DNA from: MR-S7 sp000400995
GTDB taxonomy: Bacteria; Pseudomonadota; Gammaproteobacteria; Burkholderiales; Burkholderiaceae_C
Assembly (NCBI RefSeq): GCF_045291395.1
Contig: NZ_CP152342.1
Span: 1,922,001-1,986,000, forward strand
DNA: 64,000 nucleotides
Direction of reading: 5' to 3'
Positions 17,016-27,637 of the stretch are shown here, piece after piece. Position 1 is the stretch's first letter, and each line of letters begins with the position of its first letter. The notes beneath the pieces were generated by a model. That model was not told where the DNA came from and did no database searches. It saw only the letters and a list, made by a program, of their open reading frames with translations. The position numbers and the translations under genes are program-made.

Positions 17016-18035
17016 CGCCACATGCTCCGCCAGCGTGCGTATCGTCAGCGGCGCGCAGCCTTCGGCATGGTTGCTGATGGTCACGAACGCGTTCTGCCCC
17101 CGCCCGCACACACCCGCCAGCGTGCGCGCGAGCAGCGCGTGTTCTTCGGGCGCGGGGTGGTGGATGCGGTCGTAGGGCGCGTAGAGCTTTTCCGCGTCTT
17201 CGTAGCCGTGCGGGCCGTGCACGGGGTTCAGGTTCCAGCGGCAGACCAGCGGGCCGGGCCAGAGCATGCGCAGCAGCGGCAACTGGTCCGCCAGCGGCGG
17301 CATGCGCGCGTGCATACCCAGGCAATAGGTGGCGCCCGTGCTCTTGAGCACGTCGGCGAAGTGGGACAGGTGCTCGGGCGCGAGCCATTCGGGGTCGCGC
17401 ACTTCCACGGCCAGCACCGCGTCGGGCTGGTTCAGGGGCGGCTGGGCCTGGAGCATGGTGCGCAGGCGCTCCAGCACCTCGGGCATGCGGTCCAGCATCG
17501 TCCAGGGCAGCGGGCTCAACTGGAACACCAGCGCGCCGGTGAGCGCGCCCAGTCCTTCGAGCGCGGGCGCCACGAATTCCTGCGCAGCCAGCAGCGGGTT
17601 CAGGAAGGCGGGGTTGGGTTCACGTCCGCGCCCGTCCTCGCTGCGCACGAGCGCGTCGGTCACGAGGCTCGGGGCCTTGACGACGAAGCGGAAATCGCCC
17701 GGCACCTGTGCCGCATAGCGCGCGTAGTCGCTTGCTGTGAGGGGTCGGTAGAAGCTGCGGTCGATGCTCACCGTGCGCAGCAGCGGGTGCTGGGCGTAGA
17801 CGGGCAGGCCCTTCTTGGCGAGCGTCTGCTCGGAATGTTCGCCTTCCCACACCAGGCCCTGCCAGCCGGGGTAGCTCCACGACGAGGTGCCCAGGCGCAG
17901 CGTGGGCGGCAGCCGCGCGGCGAGTTCGCGCAGGTCGTCGCCCCAGGCGGCGGGGTGCACGCCGGTGCGGCGCGCGGGCGCCTTCTCGGGCGGTGGAGGG
18001 GGCGGCGGCGGGCCGCCGAACAGGTCGTCCTGCAT
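16998..18035 (-). CDS. DUF72 domain-containing protein
   Basis: Protein of 345 residues of the DUF72/YecE TIM-barrel family. A proline-rich N-terminus (about eight consecutive prolines near residues 9-16) is followed by the family opening RLGTSSWSYPGWQGLVW and SIDRSFYRPL. Later blocks (FQLSPLPWTMLDR, AVEVRDPEW, CRWNLNPVHG, FVTISNHAEG) are typical. The biochemical function of the family is not established. The C-terminal codons are contributed by a palindromic repeat. It directly follows the 134-residue gene upstream (adjacent stop and start), suggesting cotranscription. Confidence 0.88.
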   Translation of the reverse strand: MQDDLFGGPPPPPPPPEKAPARRTGVHPAAWGDDLRELAARLPPTLRLGTSSWSYPGWQGLVWEGEHSEQTLAKKGLPVYAQHPLLRTVSIDRSFYRPLTASDYARYAAQVPGDFRFVVKAPSLVTDALVRSEDGRGREPNPAFLNPLLAAQEFVAPALEGLGALTGALVFQLSPLPWTMLDRMPEVLERLRTMLQAQPPLNQPDAVLAVEVRDPEWLAPEHLSHFADVLKSTGATYCLGMHARMPPLADQLPLLRMLWPGPLVCRWNLNPVHGPHGYEDAEKLYAPYDRIHHPAPEEHALLARTLAGVCGRGQNAFVTISNHAEGCAPLTIRTLAEHVAQLSNP

Positions 18036-18440
18036 TCAGGAACCCTCGAACAGGCCGCCTTCGTTGAGCAGATCCCAGGCGATCTGCGGGCACTGTTCCA
18101 TGCTCTTCTTGATGGCGGCGGGGATGGCCTGGCGCGTCTTGCGGCACAGGCCCGGCTGCTCGTGCACGAGGATGGTGATGCCGCGCAGGCTGCGCACTTC
18201 GTTGGGGCTGGTGCCGATGGTGAGCCGCACGCCGAGCTGCTCGAACAGGCGCTGCTCCATGTGGCGCAGGTCCTGCAGGCTGGCGAGGTTCTCCAGCCGC
18301 TGCACGAGGCGTTTCTCCTCCTCGCGCGTGAGGCGCAGGATGCGCACGTCGCCGCCGGGCGCCTGCATGAGCGCATCGCGCTCGCACACGCAACTGCCGG
18401 GCGGGCATTCGGTGCGGATGGGGAAGGGCAGGGCGGACAT
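18036..18440 (-). CDS. Conserved hypothetical protein (134 aa)
   Basis: Soluble protein of 134 residues that I do not recognise. It has a cysteine cluster CPPGSCVCERD near residues 12-22, a charged helical middle (LTREEEKRLVQRLENL) and a C-terminal part with one further Cys pair. The clustered cysteines could bind metal, but no known motif fits. It is directly upstream of the DUF72 gene on the same strand and divergent from tex. Confidence 0.6.
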   Translation of the reverse strand: MSALPFPIRTECPPGSCVCERDALMQAPGGDVRILRLTREEEKRLVQRLENLASLQDLRHMEQRLFEQLGVRLTIGTSPNEVRSLRGITILVHEQPGLCRKTRQAIPAAIKKSMEQCPQIAWDLLNEGGLFEGS

Positions 18441-18518
18441 GGGCGAAGCCGGATTTTAGGGACGAGGCCCTGTGGCAAACTCCCGCGCTTCGCGTTTTTC
18501 CTCATTCCCGACAGGCAC

Positions 18519-20897
<2,379 letters not shown>

Positions 20898-20951
20898 GGC
20901 GACTTAATTCAGCGTCGCCTTGGGTAAACAACCGTAAAAGTTGCATGGATA

Positions 20952-21809
20952 ATGGTCGGACCTTCTGTTCTGGCCATCCCCTCCATGGAGTTGAACGCAT
21001 TGCTGGCGCAGCCTTTCGTGCTGCCCAGCCTGCCCCGCGCGGTAGCGCTGCTGATGAATGAACTGGGCGCCGCAGAACCCAATTTGCGGCGCCTCAACCA
21101 GCTCTTCGGCTCCGACCCGGCCTTGGCCGCACGCCTGCTGGAGGAGGCCAACTCGCCCGCGTTCGCCGCCCAGCGCCAGATCGTGGGCATTCCCGAGGCG
21201 CTGGCCCTGCTGGGCGTGGCGCAGCTGCGCTCGCTGGTGTCCAGCGCGCCGCTGGGCACCACCTCGCGCTCGGTGCCCGGCGTGAACCTGCAGCACTTCT
21301 GGCGCTACAGCCTCAACACGGCCAAGCTCGCGCGCTCGTTCGCCGGACTGGTGCACCACAACCAGATCGCCGCCTACACAGCCGGGCTGCTGCACGGCGT
21401 GGGCGAGCTGGCGCTGCACCTGGCCGACCCGGCGCGCATGCAATCCGTCAACACCCTGGTGGCGCCTTTAGACCCGCGCCGCGCCAAGCTGGAGCAGCAC
21501 CTGTTCGGCTACAGCTACGCGCAGGTCAGCGCGGGCCTGGCCTGGCGCTGGCAGCTGCCGGAGGTGGTGGTGGACGCGCTGCGCCACCACGGCGCGCCGT
21601 TCGACAACGAGGTGTACGAGCCCCTGGCCGGCGTGCTGCACCTGGCCGCCTGGCGCGCGCGCGCCCGCGAGGCGGGGCTGGGCCAGCGCGAACTGGCCGT
21701 TTCCTTTCCCGGCGAGGTGGGCGTGGCCCTGGGGCTGGACATCGACATGGTGCTGCAGCAGGACCCGATCGACTGGACCGTGCGCCCCGATGCGGGCGAC
21801 TACGTCTGA
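20952..21809 (+). CDS. HDOD domain-containing protein
   Basis: Protein of 285 residues dominated by an HDOD domain (FVLPSLPRAVALLM, then the VGIPEALALLGVAQLRSLV block). These HD-related output domains occur in regulatory and signalling proteins; no receiver or GGDEF domain is attached. The start may instead be ATG 20985 (MELNALLAQPF), which is a commoner opening for the family and would remove 11 residues. It stands alone downstream of tex. Confidence 0.85.
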   Translation: MVGPSVLAIPSMELNALLAQPFVLPSLPRAVALLMNELGAAEPNLRRLNQLFGSDPALAARLLEEANSPAFAAQRQIVGIPEALALLGVAQLRSLVSSAPLGTTSRSVPGVNLQHFWRYSLNTAKLARSFAGLVHHNQIAAYTAGLLHGVGELALHLADPARMQSVNTLVAPLDPRRAKLEQHLFGYSYAQVSAGLAWRWQLPEVVVDALRHHGAPFDNEVYEPLAGVLHLAAWRARAREAGLGQRELAVSFPGEVGVALGLDIDMVLQQDPIDWTVRPDAGDYV

Positions 21810-21836
21810 GAACGCGTCCTGATCCGGAAGCCGACG

Positions 21837-22044
21837 TTGAACGCGCTGCGCATCTACGCCGGGCCGGTGGCGCGCCGTCACATCGAGCGCCAGGGCCTGT
21901 CTCCGGCCGACGTGTCCGTGGTGCCGGCCGCGGCGGGCGGCCCCAAGGGGCTGGTGCTCGGCCCGCTGGACCGCTTCCTGTTTGGCCGACGAATGGCAGA
22001 CCTGGCTGGAGCGGCCCGACCAGGGTCAGGTCTTGCCGATCTAG
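21837..22044 (+). pseudogene. Patatin-like phospholipase remnant with internal deletion
   Basis: The first ~48 codons (TTG start, NALRIYAGPVARRHIERQGLSP through PAAAGGPKGLVLGPLDRFLFG) look like the N-terminus of a patatin-like protein, including the oxyanion-type GGPKG loop. After about 21982 the +1 frame reads ADEWQTWLERPDQGQVLPI and a stop, which looks like the natural C-terminus. About a kilobase of middle, including the GxSxG serine motif, is missing. I infer an internal deletion with a frame change; the product cannot be active. Confidence 0.65.
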
Positions 22045-22050
22045 CCGGCC

Positions 22051-22683
22051 TCAGGCGGGCGCGCGGTACGTGCCCTCGCCATGCGGCGCGGCCTGGAACT
22101 CGGGCAAGGCCTCGGCACGTGCGGAAAGCGCCGCCAGCGCCGGGTGGCGCTGTGCGTCCACCATGCCGGGCAGCAGGGCCTGGGTGAAGTGCCAGGCCAC
22201 GGCGGAGCTCACGCCCGCGCGGCCCACGGTGCCGCGCTCCATGGGAGGAGGGCGGCGCGCCGCCTCCTGCTCCAGGGCTGCGTACGCGGCACGCAGCTGC
22301 ACCGCCACGCGGTCCAGCCAGGGGGCGTGCTGTTTCCCGGCGGGGCGCAGCTGCTGCTCGTACACCATCTGCACGCTCTTTTCGCAGGCCGCGAGCGCCA
22401 GCCCGTCGATGCGCAGTGCCTGCTGCAGCTCCGGCAGGGCTTCGGGCAGCAGGCGCCGGCCTGCGAGGGCCTGGGCGTATTCCAGGATCAGCGTGGAGTC
22501 CATGAGCACACCGCCGTCGTCGCACACCAGCGTGGGGGCCTTCACGACAGGGTTGATGGACTGGAACTGGTCGAAGGTGCGAAAGACCGACAGGGGGTTG
22601 TGCTCGAACCGGAGCCCCAGCAGCTGCAGCGCGATCGCCACGCGGCGCACATAGGGAGAGTCGAGCATGCCGATGAGTTGCAT
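22051..22683 (-). CDS. Glutathione S-transferase family protein
   Basis: Protein of 210 residues. The N-terminal thioredoxin-like domain begins MQLIGMLDSPYVRRVAIAL, with the glutathione-site serine motif near residue 9 and the cis-Pro strand NPVVKAPTLV; the helical C-terminal domain covers 85-210. It resembles small bacterial GSTs of stress or aromatic pathways. It is downstream of the iron alcohol dehydrogenase on the same strand (33 bp gap) and may be cotranscribed with it. Confidence 0.88.
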   Translation of the reverse strand: MQLIGMLDSPYVRRVAIALQLLGLRFEHNPLSVFRTFDQFQSINPVVKAPTLVCDDGGVLMDSTLILEYAQALAGRRLLPEALPELQQALRIDGLALAACEKSVQMVYEQQLRPAGKQHAPWLDRVAVQLRAAYAALEQEAARRPPPMERGTVGRAGVSSAVAWHFTQALLPGMVDAQRHPALAALSARAEALPEFQAAPHGEGTYRAPA

Positions 22684-22716
22684 GGCGCGTGTCCTCGAGA
22701 TGGATGGCAGCGCAGC

Positions 22717-23853
22717 TTACATCGACGCTTCGAGCATGGCCTCGTAGTCCTGGACGCTGGCCTCGCGCGGGTTGGTCTTGTGGCAATGGTCGGCCAGTGC
22801 GCCCTCGATGATCTTGGGGAACCAATCGCGCTGCACGCCCATCGCGGCCAGTCCGGTGGGCAGGCCCAGGCGCGCGCTCATGTCGTGGATGGCATCGGGA
22901 ATATCGCTCGCCTGGTCCAGGCCCATGGCGTGGGCCATGCGCTCCAGGCGGCGTTCCTTTCGCACCGATTCGGCCTGCGCGTTGAAGCGCACCACGGCCG
23001 GCAGGAACACGGCGTTGAGCGTGCCGTGGTGCAGGCGCGGGTTCAGCCCGCCCAGGCTGTGGCTCAGGGAGTGCACGCAGCCCAGCCCCTTCTGGAAGGC
23101 CATGGCGCCCTGCATGCTGGCGCTCATCATGGCCTGGCGCGCCTCGCGGTCGCTGCCGTCTCGCGTGGCGGCCTCGATGTGGCGCCAGCCGCGCTCCAGG
23201 CCGTCCAGCGCGATGCCGTCGGCGGGCGGGTTGAAGGCGGCCGACATGAAGGTCTCCATGCAGTGCGCGATGGCGTCCATGCCCGTGGCGGCCGTGAGCT
23301 GCGGCGGCAGGCCCAGCGTCAGGCCGGGGTCGCAGATCGCGGCCTTGGGCACCAGGTGCCAGGAGTGGAAGCCCAGCTTGCGGTGGTCGTCCACGATGAT
23401 GATGGCGCCGCGCGCCACCTCGCTGCCCGTGCCGCTCGTGGTGGGCACGGCGATGAGCGGCGCCGCGCGTTCGGTGATCTTCGGCGAGCCGCCTTCGATG
23501 GTGGCGTAGGTCTTGAGCGGCCCCTCGTGCGTGGCGGCGATGGCGATGCCCTTGGCGCAGTCGATGGCGCTGCCGCCGCCCACGGCGATCAGGCCGTCGC
23601 AACCCTGGGCACGGTAGACGTCCGCGGCCGCGCGCACAGCGGCTTCGGTGGGGTTGGGTGGCGTCTGGTCGAACACGGCCACGGGCAGCTCGGCCAGGGC
23701 GTCCAGCGCCTGCTGCAGCACGCCGGCGGCCTTGACGCCCGGGTCGGTGACGACCAGCGGGCGCGTGATGCCGATGCGCTCGCATTCCTGGCGCAGCAGC
23801 CGGACGGCGCCGAATTCAAATTGGATCTGGGTGACGTAGTAAATGAAAGCCAT
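22717..23853 (-). CDS. Iron-containing alcohol dehydrogenase (type III)
   Basis: Enzyme of 378 residues that interconverts alcohols and aldehydes or ketones with NAD(P)H. The nucleotide motif GGGSAIDCAKG (about 95-105) and PTTSGTGSE (about 137-145) are present, and the metal-ligand blocks GMDAIAHCME and HSLSHSLGG are intact. The substrate is unknown; members of this group include maleylacetate reductases and 4-hydroxybutyrate-type dehydrogenases. It is divergent from the exported hydratase-like gene at 23917. Confidence 0.92.
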   Translation of the reverse strand: MAFIYYVTQIQFEFGAVRLLRQECERIGITRPLVVTDPGVKAAGVLQQALDALAELPVAVFDQTPPNPTEAAVRAAADVYRAQGCDGLIAVGGGSAIDCAKGIAIAATHEGPLKTYATIEGGSPKITERAAPLIAVPTTSGTGSEVARGAIIIVDDHRKLGFHSWHLVPKAAICDPGLTLGLPPQLTAATGMDAIAHCMETFMSAAFNPPADGIALDGLERGWRHIEAATRDGSDREARQAMMSASMQGAMAFQKGLGCVHSLSHSLGGLNPRLHHGTLNAVFLPAVVRFNAQAESVRKERRLERMAHAMGLDQASDIPDAIHDMSARLGLPTGLAAMGVQRDWFPKIIEGALADHCHKTNPREASVQDYEAMLEASM

Positions 23854-23916
23854 GGTGCGCGGGGAGGAAAAGTGCCATTACGATCAGCCCGCAACACTAA
23901 CAGGATGGAGACACGC

Positions 23917-24795
23917 ATGACCATGAAACAAACCCTCGCAGTGCTCACCGTATGGGGCATGGGCGTCGCCGCGGCGACAGGCGCGCAGGCCGCGTGCCTG
24001 GACGACGCGCAGGCCGGCGCGCTCGCGCAGCACTACGCGGCCAAGACACCTGCGCCCAACTTCCCCGCGCTGTCCGACGAGGACGGCGCCTGCACGCGCG
24101 CCAAGTTCAACGCGCTGCTGGCCACGCGCCTGGGCAAGGTGGTGGGCTACAAGGCTGGCCTCACGAACCCGGCCGTGCAGAAGCGCTTCAACACCGACAA
24201 GCCCGTGTGGGGCAAGCTCTACGAGGGCATGGTGCAGCCCGGCGGCTTCACGGTGGAGGCCGCCTTCGGCGCGCGCCCCCTGTACGAGGCCGACATGCTG
24301 GTGCGCGTCAAAAGCGCCGCCGTCAACCACGCGCGCACGCCGGCCGAGGTGCTGGAGCACATCGACCAGGTCATCCCCTTCATCGAGCTGCCCGACCTCA
24401 TCGTGCAGGCGCCGCCGCAGCTCAACGGCGCGGGCGTGGCCGCCATCAACGTGGGCGCGCGGCTGGGCGTGGCCGGCCAGCCCGTCGCGGTGCCGCTCAC
24501 GCGCGGCGAGCGCTACCGCCTGCTCGACGCGCTGGAGCGCATGGAAGTGCAGCTCACCAACAACAACGGCGAGCTGCTGGCCAGCGGCAAGGGCAGCGAC
24601 ATCCTCGGCCACCCGCTCAACGCCGTGGTGTGGATCGCCCAGGCGCTGCAGAAGGAAAACATCACGCTGCAGCCGGGCGACCTGGTCAGCCTGGGCTCGT
24701 TCTCCCCGCTGCTGCCGCCGCGCCCCGGCCTGAACGTCACCGCCACCTACCAGGGCCTGCCGGGTGCGCAGCCCGTGCAGGTGCGTTTCAAGTGA
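23917..24795 (+). CDS. Exported fumarylacetoacetate hydrolase / 2-keto-4-pentenoate hydratase-like protein
   Basis: Protein of 292 residues. Residues 1-26 form a clear signal peptide (hydrophobic VLTVWGMGVAAATGAQA, cleavage before ACLDD). The mature part matches the hydratase/decarboxylase branch of the FAH fold: VVGYKAGLTNPAVQKRF, the metal-site region YEADMLVRV and FIELPDLIV, then LNGAGVAAINVG and GDLVSLGSFS. Hydratases of meta-cleavage pathways are cytosolic, so export is unusual. GGAG precedes the ATG at 23917; METRM at 23905 is an alternative. A lone esterase follows. Confidence 0.82.
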   Translation: MTMKQTLAVLTVWGMGVAAATGAQAACLDDAQAGALAQHYAAKTPAPNFPALSDEDGACTRAKFNALLATRLGKVVGYKAGLTNPAVQKRFNTDKPVWGKLYEGMVQPGGFTVEAAFGARPLYEADMLVRVKSAAVNHARTPAEVLEHIDQVIPFIELPDLIVQAPPQLNGAGVAAINVGARLGVAGQPVAVPLTRGERYRLLDALERMEVQLTNNNGELLASGKGSDILGHPLNAVVWIAQALQKENITLQPGDLVSLGSFSPLLPPRPGLNVTATYQGLPGAQPVQVRFK

Positions 24796-24811
24796 ACCCG
24801 GGAACCCCGCA

Positions 24812-25777
24812 TTGAAGACGACCGACCCTCTCCACCATGCGCGGCTCACGCCGCAGATGCGCAGCGTCATCGACCGCATGGCGCGCGCCGGCCGTCCCCC
24901 GCTGCACTCCCTCGCTCCCGCCCAGGCCCGCGCGGCCTACGAGGCGGGCGCGGGCGTGCTCGAAATCCCCAAGGCCGAGCTGCCGCGCGTGGAAGACCTG
25001 CGCATTCCCGCGCGCGACGGCGCGCCGCTGCCCGCGCGCCTGTACGCGCCCGTGCCGGACGCCGGCCTGCCGCTGCTGCTGTACCTGCACGGCGGCGGCT
25101 TCACCATCGGCAGCGTGGCCACGCACGACGTGCTGTGCCGCGAGCTGGCGCGCCTGGCGGGCTGCATGGTGGTGTCGCTGGACTACCGGCTCGCGCCGGA
25201 GCACCGCTTTCCCACCGCGAGCAACGACGCCTGGGACGCGCTCGCCTGGCTGGCCGCCCATGCCGGCGCGCTGGGCGCCGACGCGGCGCGCCTGGCCGTG
25301 GGCGGCGACAGCGCGGGCGGCACCCTGGCCGCCGTGAACGCCATCCTCGCGCGCGACGCGGGCCTGCCGCTGGCGTTGCAGCTCCTGATCTATCCCGGCA
25401 CCACGGCCCACCAGGACACGCCCTCGCATGCGCGCTTCGCCCAGGGGCCGGTGCTGGACGAGCCCGCCATCACCTGGTTCTTCGAGAACTACGTGGCCAG
25501 CCGCGCAGAGCGCGAGGACTGGCGCTTCGCCCCGCTGCTGGCGCCCGACGTGGACGGCGTGGCCCCCGCCTGGATCGGCCTGGCCGAATGCGATCCGCTG
25601 GTGGACGAGGGCATCGACTACGCCGACAAGCTGCGCGCCGCCGGCGTGCCGGTGGAGCTGGAAATCTACCGCGGCGTGACCCACGAATTCATCAAGATGG
25701 GCCGCGCCATCCCCGAGGCGCGGCAAGCCCACCAGCACGCCGCGCAGGCCCTGCGTGCCGCTTTCCGACAGGACTGA
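24812..25777 (+). CDS. Alpha/beta hydrolase, hormone-sensitive-lipase type esterase
   Basis: Cytosolic esterase of about 321 residues. It has the HSL signature HGGGFTIGS (oxyanion hole), SLDYRLAPEHRFP, the nucleophile elbow GGDSAGG, the acid in LAECDPLVDE and the catalytic His in GVTHEFI. The start is uncertain: TTG 24812 follows GGGAAC and lies 17 bp after the previous stop, while ATG 24857 (MRSVIDRMARAG) would give a shorter protein. It probably shares a transcript with the flanking genes. Confidence 0.85.
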   Translation: MKTTDPLHHARLTPQMRSVIDRMARAGRPPLHSLAPAQARAAYEAGAGVLEIPKAELPRVEDLRIPARDGAPLPARLYAPVPDAGLPLLLYLHGGGFTIGSVATHDVLCRELARLAGCMVVSLDYRLAPEHRFPTASNDAWDALAWLAAHAGALGADAARLAVGGDSAGGTLAAVNAILARDAGLPLALQLLIYPGTTAHQDTPSHARFAQGPVLDEPAITWFFENYVASRAEREDWRFAPLLAPDVDGVAPAWIGLAECDPLVDEGIDYADKLRAAGVPVELEIYRGVTHEFIKMGRAIPEARQAHQHAAQALRAAFRQD

Positions 25778-25787
25778 ACACTCTCTC

Positions 25788-26648
25788 ATGCAACGCCAAG
25801 ACTTCCGCTGCTTCCACCGCCTGCGCGTGCGCTGGGCCGAGGTGGACATCCAGAAAATCGTCTTCAACGCCCACTACCTCACCTACGCCGACTGCGCCAT
25901 GACCGAATACTGGCGCGCGCTGGCCTTGCCCTACGAGGCCAGCATGCACGCGCTGGGCGGCGAGATCTACCTGAAGAAGGCCAGCGTCGAATACCACGCC
26001 TCCGCCCGCCTGGACGACCTGCTCGACATCGGCATGCGCTGCGCGCGCGTGGGCACCACCTCCCTGTTGTTCGAGTGCGGCGTGTTCGCAGGCGACCGGC
26101 TGCTGGTGTCCGTCGAACTCGTCTACGTCTTCGCCGACCCGGCCACGCATACCAAACGCGCCGTGCCGCCTCAGCTCCGCGCCGTGACCGAGCACTACGA
26201 GGCCGGCGGCGAAGTGGTGGAGCTGCGCGTAGGCGACTGGACCACGCTGGGCCGCGACGCCGCCCGGCTGCGCACGGCGGTGTTCGTGCAGGAGCAGGGC
26301 ATCGCCCCGGAGCTGGAGCTCGACGCGCTGGACGCCACGGCCGTCCACGCCGTGGCCTACAACCGCCTGGGCCTGCCCGTGTCCACCGGCCGGCTGCTGC
26401 AGCCCGCGCCCGGCGAAGGGCGCATCGGCCGCATGGCGGTGGACCGCGTGGTGCGCGGCCAGCGCTGGGGCCGCATGGTGCTCGACGCGCTGGTACAGGC
26501 AGCCCGGGCGCGCGGCGACGCGCTGGTCACGCTGCACGCGCAAAGCAGCGCCGAAGGCTTCTACCGCCGCGCGGGGTTCGAAACGGAGGGCGCGCCGTAC
26601 GAGGAAGCGGGCATTGCCCACGTCACCATGCGCAAGGCCTTGCCGTAG
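25788..26648 (+). CDS. YbgC/FadM thioesterase fused to a GNAT acetyltransferase domain
   Basis: Protein of 286 residues with two domains. Residues 1-140 are a hotdog acyl-CoA thioesterase (RVRWAEVDIQKIVFNAHYLTYAD, the 4-hydroxybenzoyl-CoA thioesterase motif with the catalytic Asp). Residues 145-286 are an ElaA-like GNAT (LRTAVFVQEQGI, acetyl-CoA motif VDRVVRGQRWGRMVL). Both domains look complete. The joint product could hydrolyse an acyl-CoA and acetylate an amine, but no combined reaction is known to me. The ATG at 25788 follows the esterase gene by 10 bp. Confidence 0.88.
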   Translation: MQRQDFRCFHRLRVRWAEVDIQKIVFNAHYLTYADCAMTEYWRALALPYEASMHALGGEIYLKKASVEYHASARLDDLLDIGMRCARVGTTSLLFECGVFAGDRLLVSVELVYVFADPATHTKRAVPPQLRAVTEHYEAGGEVVELRVGDWTTLGRDAARLRTAVFVQEQGIAPELELDALDATAVHAVAYNRLGLPVSTGRLLQPAPGEGRIGRMAVDRVVRGQRWGRMVLDALVQAARARGDALVTLHAQSSAEGFYRRAGFETEGAPYEEAGIAHVTMRKALP

Positions 26649-26706
26649 CTTCTATTTTGATAGCTTCCAGCGCTTGCCTGAAAAGCGCTGGAGCCCATTT
26701 TCATTC
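26649..26706. repeat. Dispersed palindromic repeat, copy 5
   Basis: CCAGCGCTT / AAGCGCTGG (26667-26675 and 26683-26691) between the converging ends of the fusion gene and ygfZ, preceded by TTTTGATAGCT and followed by GAGCCCATTTTCATTC. The right arm is identical to that of copy 2, and in both cases a minus-strand TGA stop follows the arm within about 10 bp. Confidence 0.8.
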
Positions 26707-27625
26707 AAATATCTTCGAGCAGCGCATAGGGCAGCGGCAGCAGCGCGAGTGCGTGTCCGCCGGCCTGCAGCGCGCCGCCCGCTGCCGCGATCTGCAGCGA
26801 CACCAGCGCGTCCGTGCCGCCGCCCGGCGCGCCGGCGGCCTGCACCACGGTGCCCACGGGCTGCTCGGCATCGCCCTGCGCGAACACCTCGGCGCCCGCC
26901 GCCACGTCGCCGCCCAGGTGGGCCACATAGGTCCGGCGCTTGAGCGTGCCGCGGAACTGGCTGCGCGCCACGACCTCCTGGCCGGGGTAGCAGCCCTTCT
27001 TGAAGTTCACGCCGCCGACGGATTCGTAGTTCAGCATCTGCGGCACGAAGGCCTCCACGACCGGGGCGGTGAGCGTGGCGACGCCGCTGCGCACCTCGCT
27101 CCACAACCACAGGTCCTCGTCCAGCGGCGCGCCCTGCGGCGCCGGGCTGCCCGCAGGCGCCACCCACAGCGCGCGCGGCTGACCGTCGGCGGGGTAGAGC
27201 TGCACCACGGTGGCGTCGCCCACATCCGCACGGCTCCAGGGCTCGCCGCCCGGCGGCAGCACGGCGCGCGCCGCGTCGCCCGCCAGGCCGCAGAGCCGGA
27301 AGTCGGCCGTGGCGTCCGTCAGCTTGGCCTTGGAGCGCAGCACGAACATGGACAGCCGCTTGAGCGTGGGCGCCAGCAGGTCGCGCGCGCAGATGAGCAG
27401 CACCTCGGCCGGGCCACGTTCGGCCGGGCCGCGCTTGAAGCCGATGAAGCTGGCCTGCATGCGGCCCTTGGGACTGAGGTAGGCGGACAGGCGGGCATGC
27501 TGCATGCCCAGCAGCGCGAAATCCTGGGTGAGCTGGCCGTGCAGGAAGGCCGCCGCATCGTCGCCGGCCACGCGGATCACGCCCAGGTGGGTCAAGGGGG
27601 CGATGCCATTCAAAGGGTAGGTCAT
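26705..27625 (-). CDS. ygfZ: Folate-binding YgfZ/GcvT-like protein
   Basis: Protein of 306 residues that helps repair or assemble iron-sulfur clusters in a tetrahydrofolate-dependent manner. The diagnostic motif KGCYPGQEVVAR lies near residue 220, and the N-terminal GcvT-like fold begins GVIRVAGDDAAAFLHGQLTQD. The ATG at 27625 (MTYPLNGIAPL) is chosen; the longer frame adds ten residues without support. It diverges from mltG by 12 bp, a common arrangement in this bacterial group. Confidence 0.92.
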   Translation of the reverse strand: MTYPLNGIAPLTHLGVIRVAGDDAAAFLHGQLTQDFALLGMQHARLSAYLSPKGRMQASFIGFKRGPAERGPAEVLLICARDLLAPTLKRLSMFVLRSKAKLTDATADFRLCGLAGDAARAVLPPGGEPWSRADVGDATVVQLYPADGQPRALWVAPAGSPAPQGAPLDEDLWLWSEVRSGVATLTAPVVEAFVPQMLNYESVGGVNFKKGCYPGQEVVARSQFRGTLKRRTYVAHLGGDVAAGAEVFAQGDAEQPVGTVVQAAGAPGGGTDALVSLQIAAAGGALQAGGHALALLPLPYALLEDI

Positions 27626-27637
27626 TGCTGAATTATC

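Noticed and set aside
17989..18012. Polyproline stretch at the DUF72 N-terminus as a possible phase-variable tract
   Set aside because: The codons form a mixed GGC/GGG repeat and the frame is intact; nothing shows slippage.
20898..20930. Possible terminator after tex (GGCGAC / GTCGCC)
   Set aside because: Short stem with a long loop and no T-tract; too weak to annotate.
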